DNA from: Asterionellopsis glacialis
Lineage: Eukaryota; Bacillariophyta; Plagiogrammaphyceae; Rhaphoneidales; Asterionellopsidaceae
Direction: 5' to 3'
DNA: 17,668 nt
NCBI GenBank assembly: GCA_014885115.2
Contig: WKLE02002170.1
Coordinates: forward strand, 10,378-28,045
Below are positions 1 to 8,687 of the stretch, piece after piece. How positions within the stretch are numbered: the stretch's first letter is position 1; every line of letters begins with the position of its first letter. A program made the position numbers and the translations under genes. Below the pieces are notes generated by a model. It saw nothing but the letters and a program-made list of their open reading frames with translations. It was not told where the DNA came from and did no database searches.

Positions 1-1340
1 GATTTACGTACACCATTATTGCTGAACACAAGAACTACAAGTAACAATGCAACAAGTACTGTACCTGTTCTTGAAATGACTTTGGACAATGAACACAATG
101 ATACTAATGCAACAACTCCATCTCCTACATTAGTAGCTCACGGTTTTAATTGGTATAACAATGATGATGAAGCAAGAAAGAATGTGAATGGTTCCTTTCC
201 ACAAAAAGAGTGGGCAATACATTCACCAATTGGAGATCTGTTGTATCAAGATTCTGACCCGCAAGGGCGCATATCTAGATTGGATTACTTCTTGTACTAC
301 TTGCTTCCTCCTTCTCAACTAACTCTTATTTGTACCTTAACCAACAGAGAACTAGATGAATGAGGTTTGAAAGCTACAACAAAAGGTGGGATCATTATTT
401 TCAATTTAATTCCTGCAGAAATTTATGGAGCAGTACTTCATTGTATAAATACTTTCCAGCACCAGCCTTTGGGAAAACAGGTATGACAAGACATAGATTT
501 AAAGAACTCACGTGGTTTTTACTTTTTAGTGACCAGCCAAAGGAAAGACCAGAGACGATGACATCCAAAGAGTGCAGATAGAAATGTGTTGATGATTTTG
601 TTACTAACTTTAACAAATACTGTGAAGAGTTCTTTGTGCCATCTGACTTAATATGTATTGATGAATCAATAAGTAGGTGGTATGGCCAAGGCGGTCATTG
701 GATTAATCATGGATTGCCTATGTATTTTGCAATTGACAGAAAGCCTGATAATGGATGTAAGATTCAAACAGCAGCACGTGGTAGAAGTAGTGTGATGTTA
801 AGATTGAAGTTGGTCAAGACAGCAAGGTATGAGAGTCAGCAGCAAGAAGGGAATGATGATGGTGAATGATTGTTCCATAGAACTAGAGTGTTAAACGAAC
901 TTGTGGTACTGTGGGCAAACTCTGATAGAATGGTTTGTGCAGACTCTGATTTTGCAAGTGTGGAGGCAGCAATTGAATTGAAGAATATTGGTTTAAGATA
1001 AATTGGTGTGGTCAAGACAGCTACAACAAAGTTTCCTGTGAAGTACTTTCAAGAGCAGGAGTTAGCAAACAGAGGAGATATGAGAGGACTTGTACATTTT
1101 GTGAACAACAGTCATAGTGGTACAGCAGATGCATTATTGTTCATGTGGATGGATCACGAGTGTCCATATTTTATTGCAACAGGTTGTAGTTTATTGAATG
1201 GAATACCATACTGTAGGGTCCAGATGTTCCTCCAGAGAGAGTCAAACTGACAATTCCGCAACTGAAGGCAACAGAGGGGGCATATTATGAATAAAAGACA
1301 GTTAGATCTACAGCGGATAGTTGTAAGTAGACTCTTCTGA
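1..1340 (+). pseudogene. Decayed PiggyBac-like transposase (DDE_Tnp_1_7), left end outside window
   Basis: This is a remnant of a cut-and-paste PiggyBac-family transposase. The frame is open from base 1, so the N-terminus probably lies further left. The first block (to the TGA at 361-363) ends in the family-like stretch DYFLYYLLPPSQL...LTN. A frameshift near 360 leads into a block with YFPAPAFGKTGMTRHRF. One frame then continues through a TAG (579-581), a TGA (867-869) and a TAA (999-1001), and carries ICIDESISRWYGQGG, GLPMYFAIDRKPDNGC, VCADSDFAS and IGVVKTAT. Asp at 660-662 and Asp at 942-944 sit where two of the three catalytic Asp residues of PiggyBac transposases are expected. A second frameshift near 1215-1220 restores PPERVKLTIPQLKA, a TAA follows at 1292-1294, and a last piece with RQLDLQR ends at 1338-1340. 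The C-terminal Cys-rich domain was not found. Several independent breaks mean it cannot encode an active enzyme. Family assignment is strong; age and activity are inference. Confidence 0.92.
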
Positions 1341-2361
1341 AATTTTAAAAATAGATCATCCAATTTCATTTATGCTATACATTATTGTCAACACAATATT
1401 ATCATTGTGTAAGTAGGACCTATAGATACTTTGTTTATGGAAAAGGAATCGTACCCACTCCCCCGAGCTAAATAAAAAAAGGAGGTGTAAATGATGTCAC
1501 ACAGCATGCACTTTGTGAGTAGCTAATCTTTTCCAATGAGAAAAATGACCACCTTTTAGTGCACCTGTTTTGTGCACATGATGATGACATCAATCAAGCA
1601 TTGAACTACCTAATCATTTATCAGAATTGTATCTATATACATGGCACCTTGAAAGTACAAACTCAAAATTGTCCGCTTTTTTCACCATCTCCATTTTCCT
1701 TTTTCAGAACTTTCATTCTTCAGGTGGGTTGGAAATTCTGCTGTCCCATAAAAGTAAAACTGCACCAAAAGTAAAAACTTGAAATCCTGGTCCCTTTTTG
1801 TAACAGCGGATGCAATTTTTTCATTGTTGTTCTGGTCTGTTGCCCTCCTCTGTCCTCAACAACAAACCATAATACACTGTAGTCATGGCAAGATATTGAT
1901 TGATTGTTGGGTTTCTCCCTTTTTGACTGCTTTCACTATAGAAGCTATATCAATAAGGGTCAGCAACAATAAATAGAATAGGGGAAAGAACAAGCACAAA
2001 CATCTGGGAAAACTATGACACGCAAGCGAATGCTATGCTTGTTTGCTTGTTTGTGGTATTTTTTGTTGAGTAATTCTCATCATTGATCATACAGGTCATC
2101 GATCATGCTTGTCGTGGATTGTAGTTCTTGACAATCAAATATCTTAATGTTGTTATGGTTGATTGATGAGTGTGATGTGGTGCTTGTGGTGCTGGATGCA
2201 TTTGCATGCCATCACCAGTCTTGTGAAGGTATGCCATGAGTTTGGCAGCAAAAATTTTTGTGCTGGTGTTTGCCGTTGAACCAACACATGATGTGGGTTG
2301 GAGGGAATGTTCTACAGCACAACAAATAGAGCAATTTGATTGGGTAAACGAGGAAAAAACT
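1341..2361. other. Intergenic, no gene recognised
   Basis: Short open stretches here have no start context, no recognisable motif and no frame continuity. The region is AT-rich with homopolymer runs. I see no RNA gene and no clear terminal repeat that would close the PiggyBac remnant on its right side. Confidence 0.5.
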
Positions 2362-2450
2362 CCCAACAGGTTATCAGATATGGTTCAGGTCTTGTGGCCA
2401 GAGGGGGGGGTTGGCCATGAGACCTGAACTGTACCTGATAACCTGTCAGG
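2362..2450 (+). repeat. 40-nt-arm fold-back hairpin with 9-nt G-rich loop
   Basis: The arms 2362-2401 and 2411-2450 are reverse complements at 32 of 40 positions, separated by a 9-nt loop (an A followed by eight G, 2402-2410). All eight differences are transitions. Transcribed from the + strand, five of them become G-U pairs and only three remain A-C mismatches, so 37 of 40 positions could pair. A 9-nt segment matching the outer left arm (CCCAACAGG) recurs inverted at about 2481-2489. It may be a fold-back mobile element or a small-RNA precursor; nothing else in the sequence decides between these. Confidence 0.75.
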
Positions 2451-2575
2451 AATTTAATTGTGGCCAAAGGCTAAAAAAGGCCTGTTGGGGGTATCACCCT
2501 TTATTCCACACAGCTTTTTGTAGACATTTCAGGTTTTCGGGTTTTTTTTTAGGTCATGACACAGCGCCTAAGAGG

Positions 2576-2913
2576 GTGCACACTTTATCGGAAAAAGAAT
2601 CAGAAAAAAAATCATCTTTTTTTGCCTCCCAATAGGTTATTACTCCCCTCACTCAATAGGAAATTATTGCCGTGGGTCCTCCTCTCTCTATATATGCTCT
2701 GACAAAGAGGGTGAAAACATGGATGGTGCACAGGCGGCCGTTTTAGAACCATTTTTTTTTTTTGGCACAGATTATTCTTGTTGCAGACTCATGACCTGAT
2801 TTCTGATTCTTTTGCTCGATCACGAAATAAAGTGTGGGGGGTACTCTTTTTCCAGGGAAAAAAAACTTCTTAGTCTTATTCTTTTTCTGATTGTTTTCTG
2901 ATAAAGTGTGCAC
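2576..2913. mobile_element. Putative MITE-like element with ~38-bp terminal inverted repeats
   Basis: The segment from 2576 (beginning GTGCACACTTTATC) is the inverted copy of the segment ending at 2913 (ending GATAAAGTGTGCAC). About 33 of 38 positions match with a single-base gap. The first 14 bases are identical. The interior (about 260 bp) is rich in A and T runs and has no ORF. I could not identify a target-site duplication in the flanks (AGAGG on the left, GTAGT on the right), so the exact ends and the superfamily are unknown. Size and structure suit a small non-autonomous DNA transposon. Confidence 0.55.
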
Positions 2914-3425
2914 GTAGTAAGTAAACAGTTTTCAAGACGTGCTCGCCGGAGTATTTTTGTTATGTACTGAAATTGCGAAAAGAAAACCATTGTTCAGCAA
3001 ATAATGTCATCGGAGAAAGATAAAGCCTATTCACTATATAATTTGATTGTACTTCTTGCCATAATTATAATCTACCTAAATACCTGCCAAGTTTTTAGCA
3101 ACTCTAAAACATCTCACATGTCGGCGTTCAATTCAGTGCCAAGAATTATGTTTCTTTTAAGATTGTGTATAAAGGCGGAATCTAATTTTTTCGATAAATC
3201 CTCTTTTTATTAGTACTTCAATCTAGTTTCAATCTGTACAGGTAGGTCCGTTTCCTAGATGAGGATACTACTCTAGAGAATAGACACCCACGCCTGTGCA
3301 CTGTTTCTGAAACTGTGACAGTGTGCACACTGACACATAAACGCTGTCCTAAAACTGATTCAGCCAGCTCAATCGTAATTATAACTGATCGACATACTAT
3401 TGTTGTGTTGAGCGTTGAGCGAACG
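2914..3425. other. Upstream region of the CRAL-TRIO gene
   Basis: This stretch contains no supportable gene. It should hold the promoter and 5' leader of the gene starting at 3426, but I recognise no specific core promoter element. An apparent extension of that gene's frame to 3315 begins with GTG, so it is treated as untranslated. Confidence 0.4.
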
Positions 3426-4674
3426 ATGAACTCTCCAGAACAACGATCCACTGGAGGATCACCATCGTCAGCTGGAACTGGAATAGAACCGAGATTTACA
3501 TTCGAAAGATTAAATCAGGAATATGCCACCTTGTCGGAAGAGGAGCGGTTCGTCGCCTATCAAGCAAAATATGGGTTAGATGAAGAAATCAATGAAACAA
3601 GTGAGTTTGTTAATCTCAGGCTGCAACAACTTGACGATGTATTGGATGATATCGAAGAAGTGGATAAAGAAGCATACGAGACTGCCATGTTCATCAATCC
3701 AGAATTTGCATCTGCGAAACGTTTCCGCCTAGCCTTTTTGAGGAGTACAAGCTTTAATGTGGAGGCAGCAGCCTACAAAATGGTTCGGTATTGGGAGAAT
3801 AAGGTCGAAGTGTTTGGTACTGAAAATGCATTCCAAACAGAAATTACACTTGGTCATTTTGACGAAGAAGATTTCGATACTTTGGCAAGTGGTCCAATAC
3901 GGATTTTACCATTTCGTGATGACGTCGGTCGGGCAATTTTTTATGAGTACTATCCTTACTTGAAGTTTGATAGAATTCGTAGTATCGTAAGTTCTTTGTT
4001 GTTGTATTTAAAACTCGTTCTATAAACTACCGTAATGTGAACATATTTGAAATAAAACTGCTTAAGTTGTATCTCACTCTTGTTGCTTTCTTTTTAAAAT
4101 TAATATAATATCTTTTAAGAGGAAATTGTTTTGGCTCTTGATACACTTTGCATTATTTGATAATGATGGCCATAGAGTTCAACAGAAGGGTGTAGTATGT
4201 TTATGTTGTTACTCAAATAATATATCATATCGAATCCCGTTTGATATTGTGCTTCGTGGGTATACTCGATATATGGAGGTACTCTCAAATGATATATTGA
4301 ATTGTTTACCTATAAAAATACCCGCAGGTCATCTTGTTGCACAAGATAGCTTGTCATTAAGAATCTTGGAACAAGTGCTATATTTGTTGAATGATGAATC
4401 GCGTCATAGAATCTATTTTTATTCATTAAGTCAAGTCCAACATAATTTACATAAATGGGCAGAATGTGGTATCCAACCGTTTACGATCCCAAAACAACTT
4501 GGTGGATCATTAGAATGGAGCTTTCAAGAAATGATATATGATAGATTATTTGAAGACGCATTAGTTGGAGGTGATTCCGTCCTTCAAGGTATTCCTGGAA
4601 TTCAAAAATTACGAGAATTATTGGCATTTTATGAAAGGAGCGAGACTACTGCACCGCTTCCCACACCACGATAG
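3426..4674 (+). CDS. CRAL-TRIO / SEC14-like lipid-binding protein, two exons
   Basis: CDS = join(3426..3986, 4120..4674), 371 aa. The start is the first in-frame ATG; upstream codons in frame lack ATG. The exons join in phase 0 across a canonical GTAAGT...AAG intron. Residues 1-90 are an acidic, low-complexity lead. Residues about 95-130 (KRFRLAFLRSTSF...AAAYKMVRYWENK) match the helical CRAL-TRIO N-terminal region, and about 150-350 the lipid-binding fold. FTIPKQLGG at 308-316 corresponds to the IP-x-x-LGG motif near the end of SEC14 domains. Proteins of this family carry hydrophobic ligands such as phosphoinositides, tocopherols or retinoids between membranes; the ligand here cannot be told. 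No signal peptide or membrane span is seen, so a cytosolic or peripheral location is inferred. The short Pro/Thr tail (TTAPLPTPR) has no assigned role. Confidence in the family is high; in the exact N-terminus, moderate. Confidence 0.88.
3987..4119 (+). other. Intron of the CRAL-TRIO gene (133 nt, phase 0)
   Basis: It begins GTAAGT and ends TTTTAAG. Reading through it gives a stop at 4023-4025. Joining the exons yields continuous family-like sequence (FDRIRSI to RKLFWLLIHFAL). Confidence 0.85.
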
Positions 4675-5302
4675 CTGTGTAAACTGATCGGGAAAGTAAA
4701 TATAGAAATATAGGGAGTACTAATGCAAAAGAACATCATACACGTAAACAAAATCTTCACTAAACTGGAGAGGGGCTTTAAGGTAGTCGTGGCCGCTATT
4801 TTTCACTCCCGTTCGTACGCGTAATTTTTCCAAAAAACCTTGTTATTTTCTAGCGCATCGATTTCTTTGAATTTTTTTTGACCTCTGAACAATAGAACAA
4901 TCCACCGGAAGTCATTGGAATAACATGAAATAGGGTATACACTGGTTCTAAATTGGGTAATATAATCGAAAATAAAACAGTAGGTGAGGCCTTTAGTTCT
5001 ATAGAGGTCCTATTTGTTTCGACCGAATTTTTTCTTTTGAGTATTTTTCAAGAATGTTGCTTCTGGCCTACTGTTTTAAACTACTTTTAGTTAGACAATT
5101 ATTTATACTATCATGTTATTTGGTGGTGATGATTATAAGTCATCATCTGATTCATCTATTTGTCCTCATGGTCAGAACAGAGTGAGTTCTGCTCCTTGAC
5201 ACGGGTGTAACAAAATCAACATGTCAGTCAGTGCCAAAAGAAGCACTTAGGAGTATTGCTGGACAATGGCATTGTACAAGAAAAATTACTCTTGCTGTAA
5301 AT
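4675..5302. other. Intergenic spacer, small inverted repeat only
   Basis: No gene is supported. A perfect 12-bp inverted repeat (TAAAACAGTAGG at 4973-4984, its complement at 5067-5078) has an 82-nt spacer and is followed on its inner side by GGCC on both arms (three extra bases on the left). Its role is unknown. Confidence 0.45.
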
Positions 5303-6231
5303 GGAGCACCCCTAAAACTCTTCCGGATCAAATTGAGCTGGCCAGATCAAATTGGTTCTCCAAACCGCGCCAAACCCAAAATTCACTTGCTCAATTTGGT
5401 CCACTCTCTCTTAAACAGTCCCAATCATATTATAAAAATTTAGTATTTATTCCGCAAAAATGAAATTACAGTACTACTTTCATGTTTACAAGACAAATAC
5501 AACAAAAAGAATACTTTGGTGAGTTTCACATCGATACTCCACTGCAGGGGAGACTCGAGATGACTCCACCATGACCAACCTTGGTGGTGATGGTGCAACT
5601 AGCAACACAACAATCAATCAATCAAGAAACTCAACCCTTCCATCCGTCTCCATCATGAGACTTACCTACAAAGAATTGATTATGTTCATTCTTCTTTTTG
5701 ATGATTATCATCATCATCTTTACGATGACAAGGATGACAATAAAAAAAATCACTTGACAAAAATTATGAGATGTACGTTTAGAAGAAGAAGAAAAAGACG
5801 GGACCGCAAAAAGAATACAGGACCGGACAGAGACAAGTGGAGCATACTCATGACTAGAGTATGTTGTGGGTTGATTGTTGAATTAGTAGTGATGGTGGTG
5901 TAATCTTGCGTATGTTGATGTCATTTTGTTTGTAAAGAGAGATTTCTCTCTGTTTGGCGCGGGATATGTGGATTTGCAACCAAGCATCAGTTGGGACTCA
6001 GTTTGTGAGAGTATAAGGACAGACCGAAGTTACTTCCTGACAATTTGATCTGGCCGGATTAATCTGTAAGGGGGGGGTTGAACAAACTAATCCGAAAAAG
6101 CTAATTTGATACGGGGAAACCCGGAAAGGAGGCCGGATCAATTTAGCTCTTTTGCTCGATACGGGGAAACCCGGAAAGGAGGCCGGATCAATTTAGCTCT
6201 TTTGCTCAAAAAAGAGTTTTAGGGGCGCTCC
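5303..6231. mobile_element. Non-autonomous DNA transposon candidate, 20-bp TIRs, AAT direct repeats
   Basis: The left end (5303-5322, starting GGAGCACCCCTAAAACTCTT) and the right end (6212-6231) are inverted copies with 19 of 20 identities. Both are flanked by AAT (5300-5302 and 6232-6234), a candidate 3-bp target duplication. Subterminal inverted similarity continues: GGCCAGATCAAATTG near 5341 is matched inverted near 6040, and CGCGCCAAAC near 5370 near 5955. The 929-bp interior has no transposase. A 110-codon ATG-started ORF at 5571-5903 is low-complexity (His/Asp, Lys/Arg runs) and is not credited as a gene. A 3-bp duplication occurs in PIF/Harbinger and CACTA elements; the superfamily is not established here. 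Confidence 0.72.
6108..6207. repeat. Perfect tandem duplication, 2 x 50 bp
   Basis: Units 6108-6157 and 6158-6207 are identical over 50 bases (each begins GATACGGGGAAACCCGG and ends CTCTTTTGCTC). The block sits just inside the right terminal repeat of the 5303-6231 element. Identity of the copies points to a recent duplication. Confidence 0.97.
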
Positions 6232-6234
6232 AAT

Positions 6235-6701
6235 ATGAAATATCTGATACCCTTAAAAAAGAGTTTTCAAATGTACTGCAGAGACGTACTCTTTGCTTAA
6301 TAGTAAGTATGCTGTAGAAGCTCTGTAGAAGAAAAAAGGCCGGCAGGAGCGGCCACGAATACCTCAAATCCAGAATTTAGCATGGTGTGGTACTACTTCT
6401 AGAGTATTTGCTTTTGTATGGGTCCTTTTATGGCAAGATTCATTATGTTTTACTTTTCAAATGTTTGGAAGGTTTTTTTGGTGATCCCTTTTGTTTGATT
6501 TGGTTGTGCATAATGCATCCACTCACAACCATTTGTATTTATTCTTGGTGGGTGGGCTCCTGAATAATTTTCAACATGACATCACATGTGACCCCCCCAA
6601 TGTTCTGCCCTTCAAAGTAGCTTAGGATTAGGTTGATTCTGCTCCTAATTTCTAGTACTGTTCCTAAGTAGGAACTATATGATTATTTCCCCTTTGTAAG
6701 A
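6235..6701. other. Intergenic, no gene recognised
   Basis: No coding signal is seen. The 13-mer AAAAAAGAGTTTT of the right terminal repeat (6208-6220) recurs directly at 6255-6267. A 6-bp-arm palindrome (GTTCCT-AAGT-AGGAAC) lies near 6660-6675. Confidence 0.4.
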
Positions 6702-7353
6702 CTACCTGTAGATGTCAAGCTTTGAGCTTTGTTTTGGGGAAACAATAACCTAATAATGACATACAGCCTCCAAAACTGACAGAAGGTCCAAAGCTTAAAG
6801 CTCAAACCCCCCTCTTGAATTTTGAGCTTTCAACAAACAACAAGGATAACCACAACAGCAAGAATACTATGGAACCTGGTCAATTTCTTTCCCAATTTCA
6901 AACAATAAAAAATAACAATCAACTATGTTATCAAGTAAAAGACAACAATATCAATGATGTAATAATTCCTTGATAAAGACTGATTTGTTGTTGTGTTCTT
7001 TGACAAAATCTGTTGTGCCATCATATCATCATGGTGAGTTTTTCTGATGCAAGAACAAAGATTTCCCTCATTGGCATAGGTTCATATTGATGTACCACAA
7101 TTATACACATGTATATTTTGTACAAAGTTCATGAAGAAATTATCTCCATCAGGACAAATGTTCAGTTTGGTTTCTTTTTTTGGTTATCCTTGCAGAAACT
7201 AAAAAAAGATCAAAGCTTGAATGGTCCACGTCTGCACCAGCCACAAATTTGAAAAAAAAATGATCTTTAAGCTATTCTGAGCTATGATGTCATCCAACAG
7301 GTTATGATTCCCTAAAAATGTAAAGCTCAAAGCTCAACAGCATCTGTAGGTAG
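6702..7353. mobile_element. MITE-like element with ~60-bp imperfect terminal inverted repeats
   Basis: The left arm (6702 to about 6763) runs CTACCTGTAGATG, AGCTTTGAGCTTT, a T-rich link, then ATAACCT and ATGACAT. The right arm (7353 back to about 7286), read on the minus strand, gives the same blocks in the same order: CTACCTACAGATG, AGCTTTGAGCTTT, ATAACCT, ATGACAT, with small gaps between. The AAGCTTT/AAAGCTC motif recurs inside (about 6790-6830 and 7210-7220). No ORF is inside. No clear target duplication was found, so the ends are uncertain by several bases. Confidence 0.62.
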
Positions 7354-7355
7354 CA

Positions 7356-7694
7356 TTAGGGTACATTCAAAAAGCCCTCCATGGGTTGGTTTGTCCCAAA
7401 AAACATTAGGTTTGTCTCATATTTTGCTTGTTTGGTCAAATTTTCAAACTGACATCTCAGTACTGTACACCCCTGGTCCTGTTTTGCCACAGCATCCACA
7501 CCATTAGCAAGAGTAGTTACTATGGATTGAGCCTGCTGTTCATGATCCACTGCTGCTCACCAAGCCAAAATGGTGGCATACTGTCCATGAAGATCCTGGT
7601 TATGTTCCTCCCATATGGTAAGGAACCATGACCAGATCTTGCTCAGAACTTGTATTGTACACTGAAGGCCTGTGAGCTTAGAAGGTTGACCACA
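7356..7694 (-). other. Possible decayed coding segment, unrecognised
   Basis: On the minus strand one frame runs about 113 codons from 7694 to the stop at 7356-7358, interrupted only by a TGA at 7557-7559. The translation has a mixed, protein-like composition (for example SKIWSWFLTIWEEH, then CTVLRCQFENLTKQ). I recognise no family. The antisense strand is also partly open, so the coding reading is not secure. It directly abuts the right end of the inverted-repeat element at 7353. Confidence 0.25.
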
Positions 7695-7785
7695 CTACTT
7701 GTTATACAAGTGGAAAGCAATTTTCCATTCCAAGCACAATCAGCTCAAAAAATTTGGAACAATCCAATACTAGGAGCTTGGTCAG

Positions 7786-7962
7786 ATGCTATTGCAAGGA
7801 ATATGTTGTGATATAAAGGCAGGTGATTACCTTGGAGGAGTACTTACATGGAGTCAAAGAGGAAATCTGGAAGTTTGTTGGGTGTGTGGTCCTGATCACA
7901 TTTTGAGTGTAGATGTTGGAGGAGGAGTCCGTGTTGAGTTTGGGTGGATGCCAGGAGCATAA
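7786..7962 (+). other. Short ORF of 58 codons, unrecognised
   Basis: An ATG-started frame contains LTWSQRGNLEVCWVCGP and ends in VEFGWMPGA before TAA. One Cys-x-x-Cys is present. It lies 180 bp upstream of the Cys-rich remnant on the same strand and may belong to the same decayed element, or be chance. The opposite strand is also partly open. Confidence 0.2.
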
Positions 7963-8046
7963 CAATTGTTCAAAGGTCTCAACTGATGTGTGACAGGTAG
8001 GATAGATCAGAGATGACAGAGAGTCATGATAGTGTTTTTATTGAAC

Positions 8047-8170
8047 AAAGAGGTAGAATACAATAAATGAGCTTAATGAAGGTGGGTTTGTGAGCTGAGT
8101 TATTCTTTAAGGTCTGGATGTGCACCTTCCAATCCCAAACCCACCATGAATACAATAGAGATACCTCTTT
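8047..8170. repeat. Nested inverted repeats spanning the start of the Cys-rich ORF
   Basis: A perfect 10-bp inverted pair (GGTGGGTTTG 8081-8090, CAAACCCACC 8136-8145) is nested in a perfect 9-bp pair (AAAGAGGTA 8047-8055, TACCTCTTT 8162-8170). The inner right arm ends exactly at the base before the ATG at 8146. Confidence 0.7.
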
Positions 8171-8687
8171 GCACTCTATGGAATAGTAATGATGATGAAG
8201 AAGAGCCAGTTTTTGTGTAGTTTGTGGAGGAAGTCCCTGTAAGTGGGAAGACTTTAGTCCTGTAGTTGTCCAGCAGGTTCCACTACTGTATTTTTGTGAA
8301 ACTTGTGATGGTCAAGAAGTTATAGTGGACAAGGATGGAGTTGAAGTTTCCAATAGTACAATGAGGAAAGCATTGTACAGAACATTTATTAATGGAAATA
8401 GGATGCTTCTCCTGTCTAGAGACAAGTACCAAACCAACATGCACCTAGTTACCCATTAGGCATGACTAGGACAGCACAAAACCAATTATTTTATTAGCAC
8501 TTGGTAGTTCAATAAGGGTTAGAGTTTTTTTACACACATTTATTAATGGAAATATGGTCACCTTGGAAAAGGCAACCTAATTCCTATTGTCAGTTATGTA
8601 ACTTATAAGGTTAGAGAGATGCTCCCCAAAAAGGATGACATGCAATATACAGAGTTTCATGCAGATCATGTTACCAACAAAAGTTAA
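8146..8687 (+). pseudogene. Broken small Cys-rich protein gene, probably transposon-associated
   Basis: An ATG in good context (CCACCATGA) opens a short acidic lead that stops at 8218-8220. A frameshift near 8210 restores an unlisted frame (8211-8459) with CVVCGGSPCKWEDF, then YFCETCDG and STMRKALYRTFINGN, a pair of Cys-x-x-Cys-like motifs suggesting a metal-binding domain. After a 154-bp interruption the continuation is found in frame from 8553 (YGHLGKGNLIPI, then YKVREMLPKKDD) to the TAA at 8685-8687. The order CxxC...PCxW, RKALYR, GHLGKGN, VRE-x-x-P resembles small hypothetical proteins that I recall as repeated in diatom and related genomes; that recollection is unverified. A biochemical role is unknown. 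With at least two frame breaks and an insertion it is not translatable as one product. Confidence 0.62.
8382..8554. repeat. 19-bp direct repeat flanking a 135-bp insertion in the Cys-rich remnant
   Basis: ACATTTATTAATGGAAATA occurs at 8382-8400 and again at 8536-8554, with 135 bp between. The reading frame before the first copy and after the second belong to the same protein, so the intervening DNA looks inserted with target duplication. The insert has no tRNA-type promoter boxes that I can recognise; a short T run (TTTTTTT) lies near its right end. Confidence 0.8.

Noticed and set aside
2236..2635. Short + strand ORFs overlapping the fold-back and poly-G tract
   Set aside because: They are formed by the inverted repeat and homopolymer runs and have no protein-like features.
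3315..3425. Upstream extension of the CRAL-TRIO frame
   Set aside because: It begins with GTG, has no ATG, and the added residues look like translated leader; ATG 3426 is the better start.
3757..3963. Second-frame ORF inside CRAL-TRIO exon 1
   Set aside because: It is a shadow of the real frame, which has clear family motifs.
5571..5903. 110-codon ATG-started ORF in good start context inside the 5303-6231 element
   Set aside because: Its sequence is dominated by low-complexity His/Asp and Lys/Arg runs and shows no domain; it is probably chance within a non-autonomous element.
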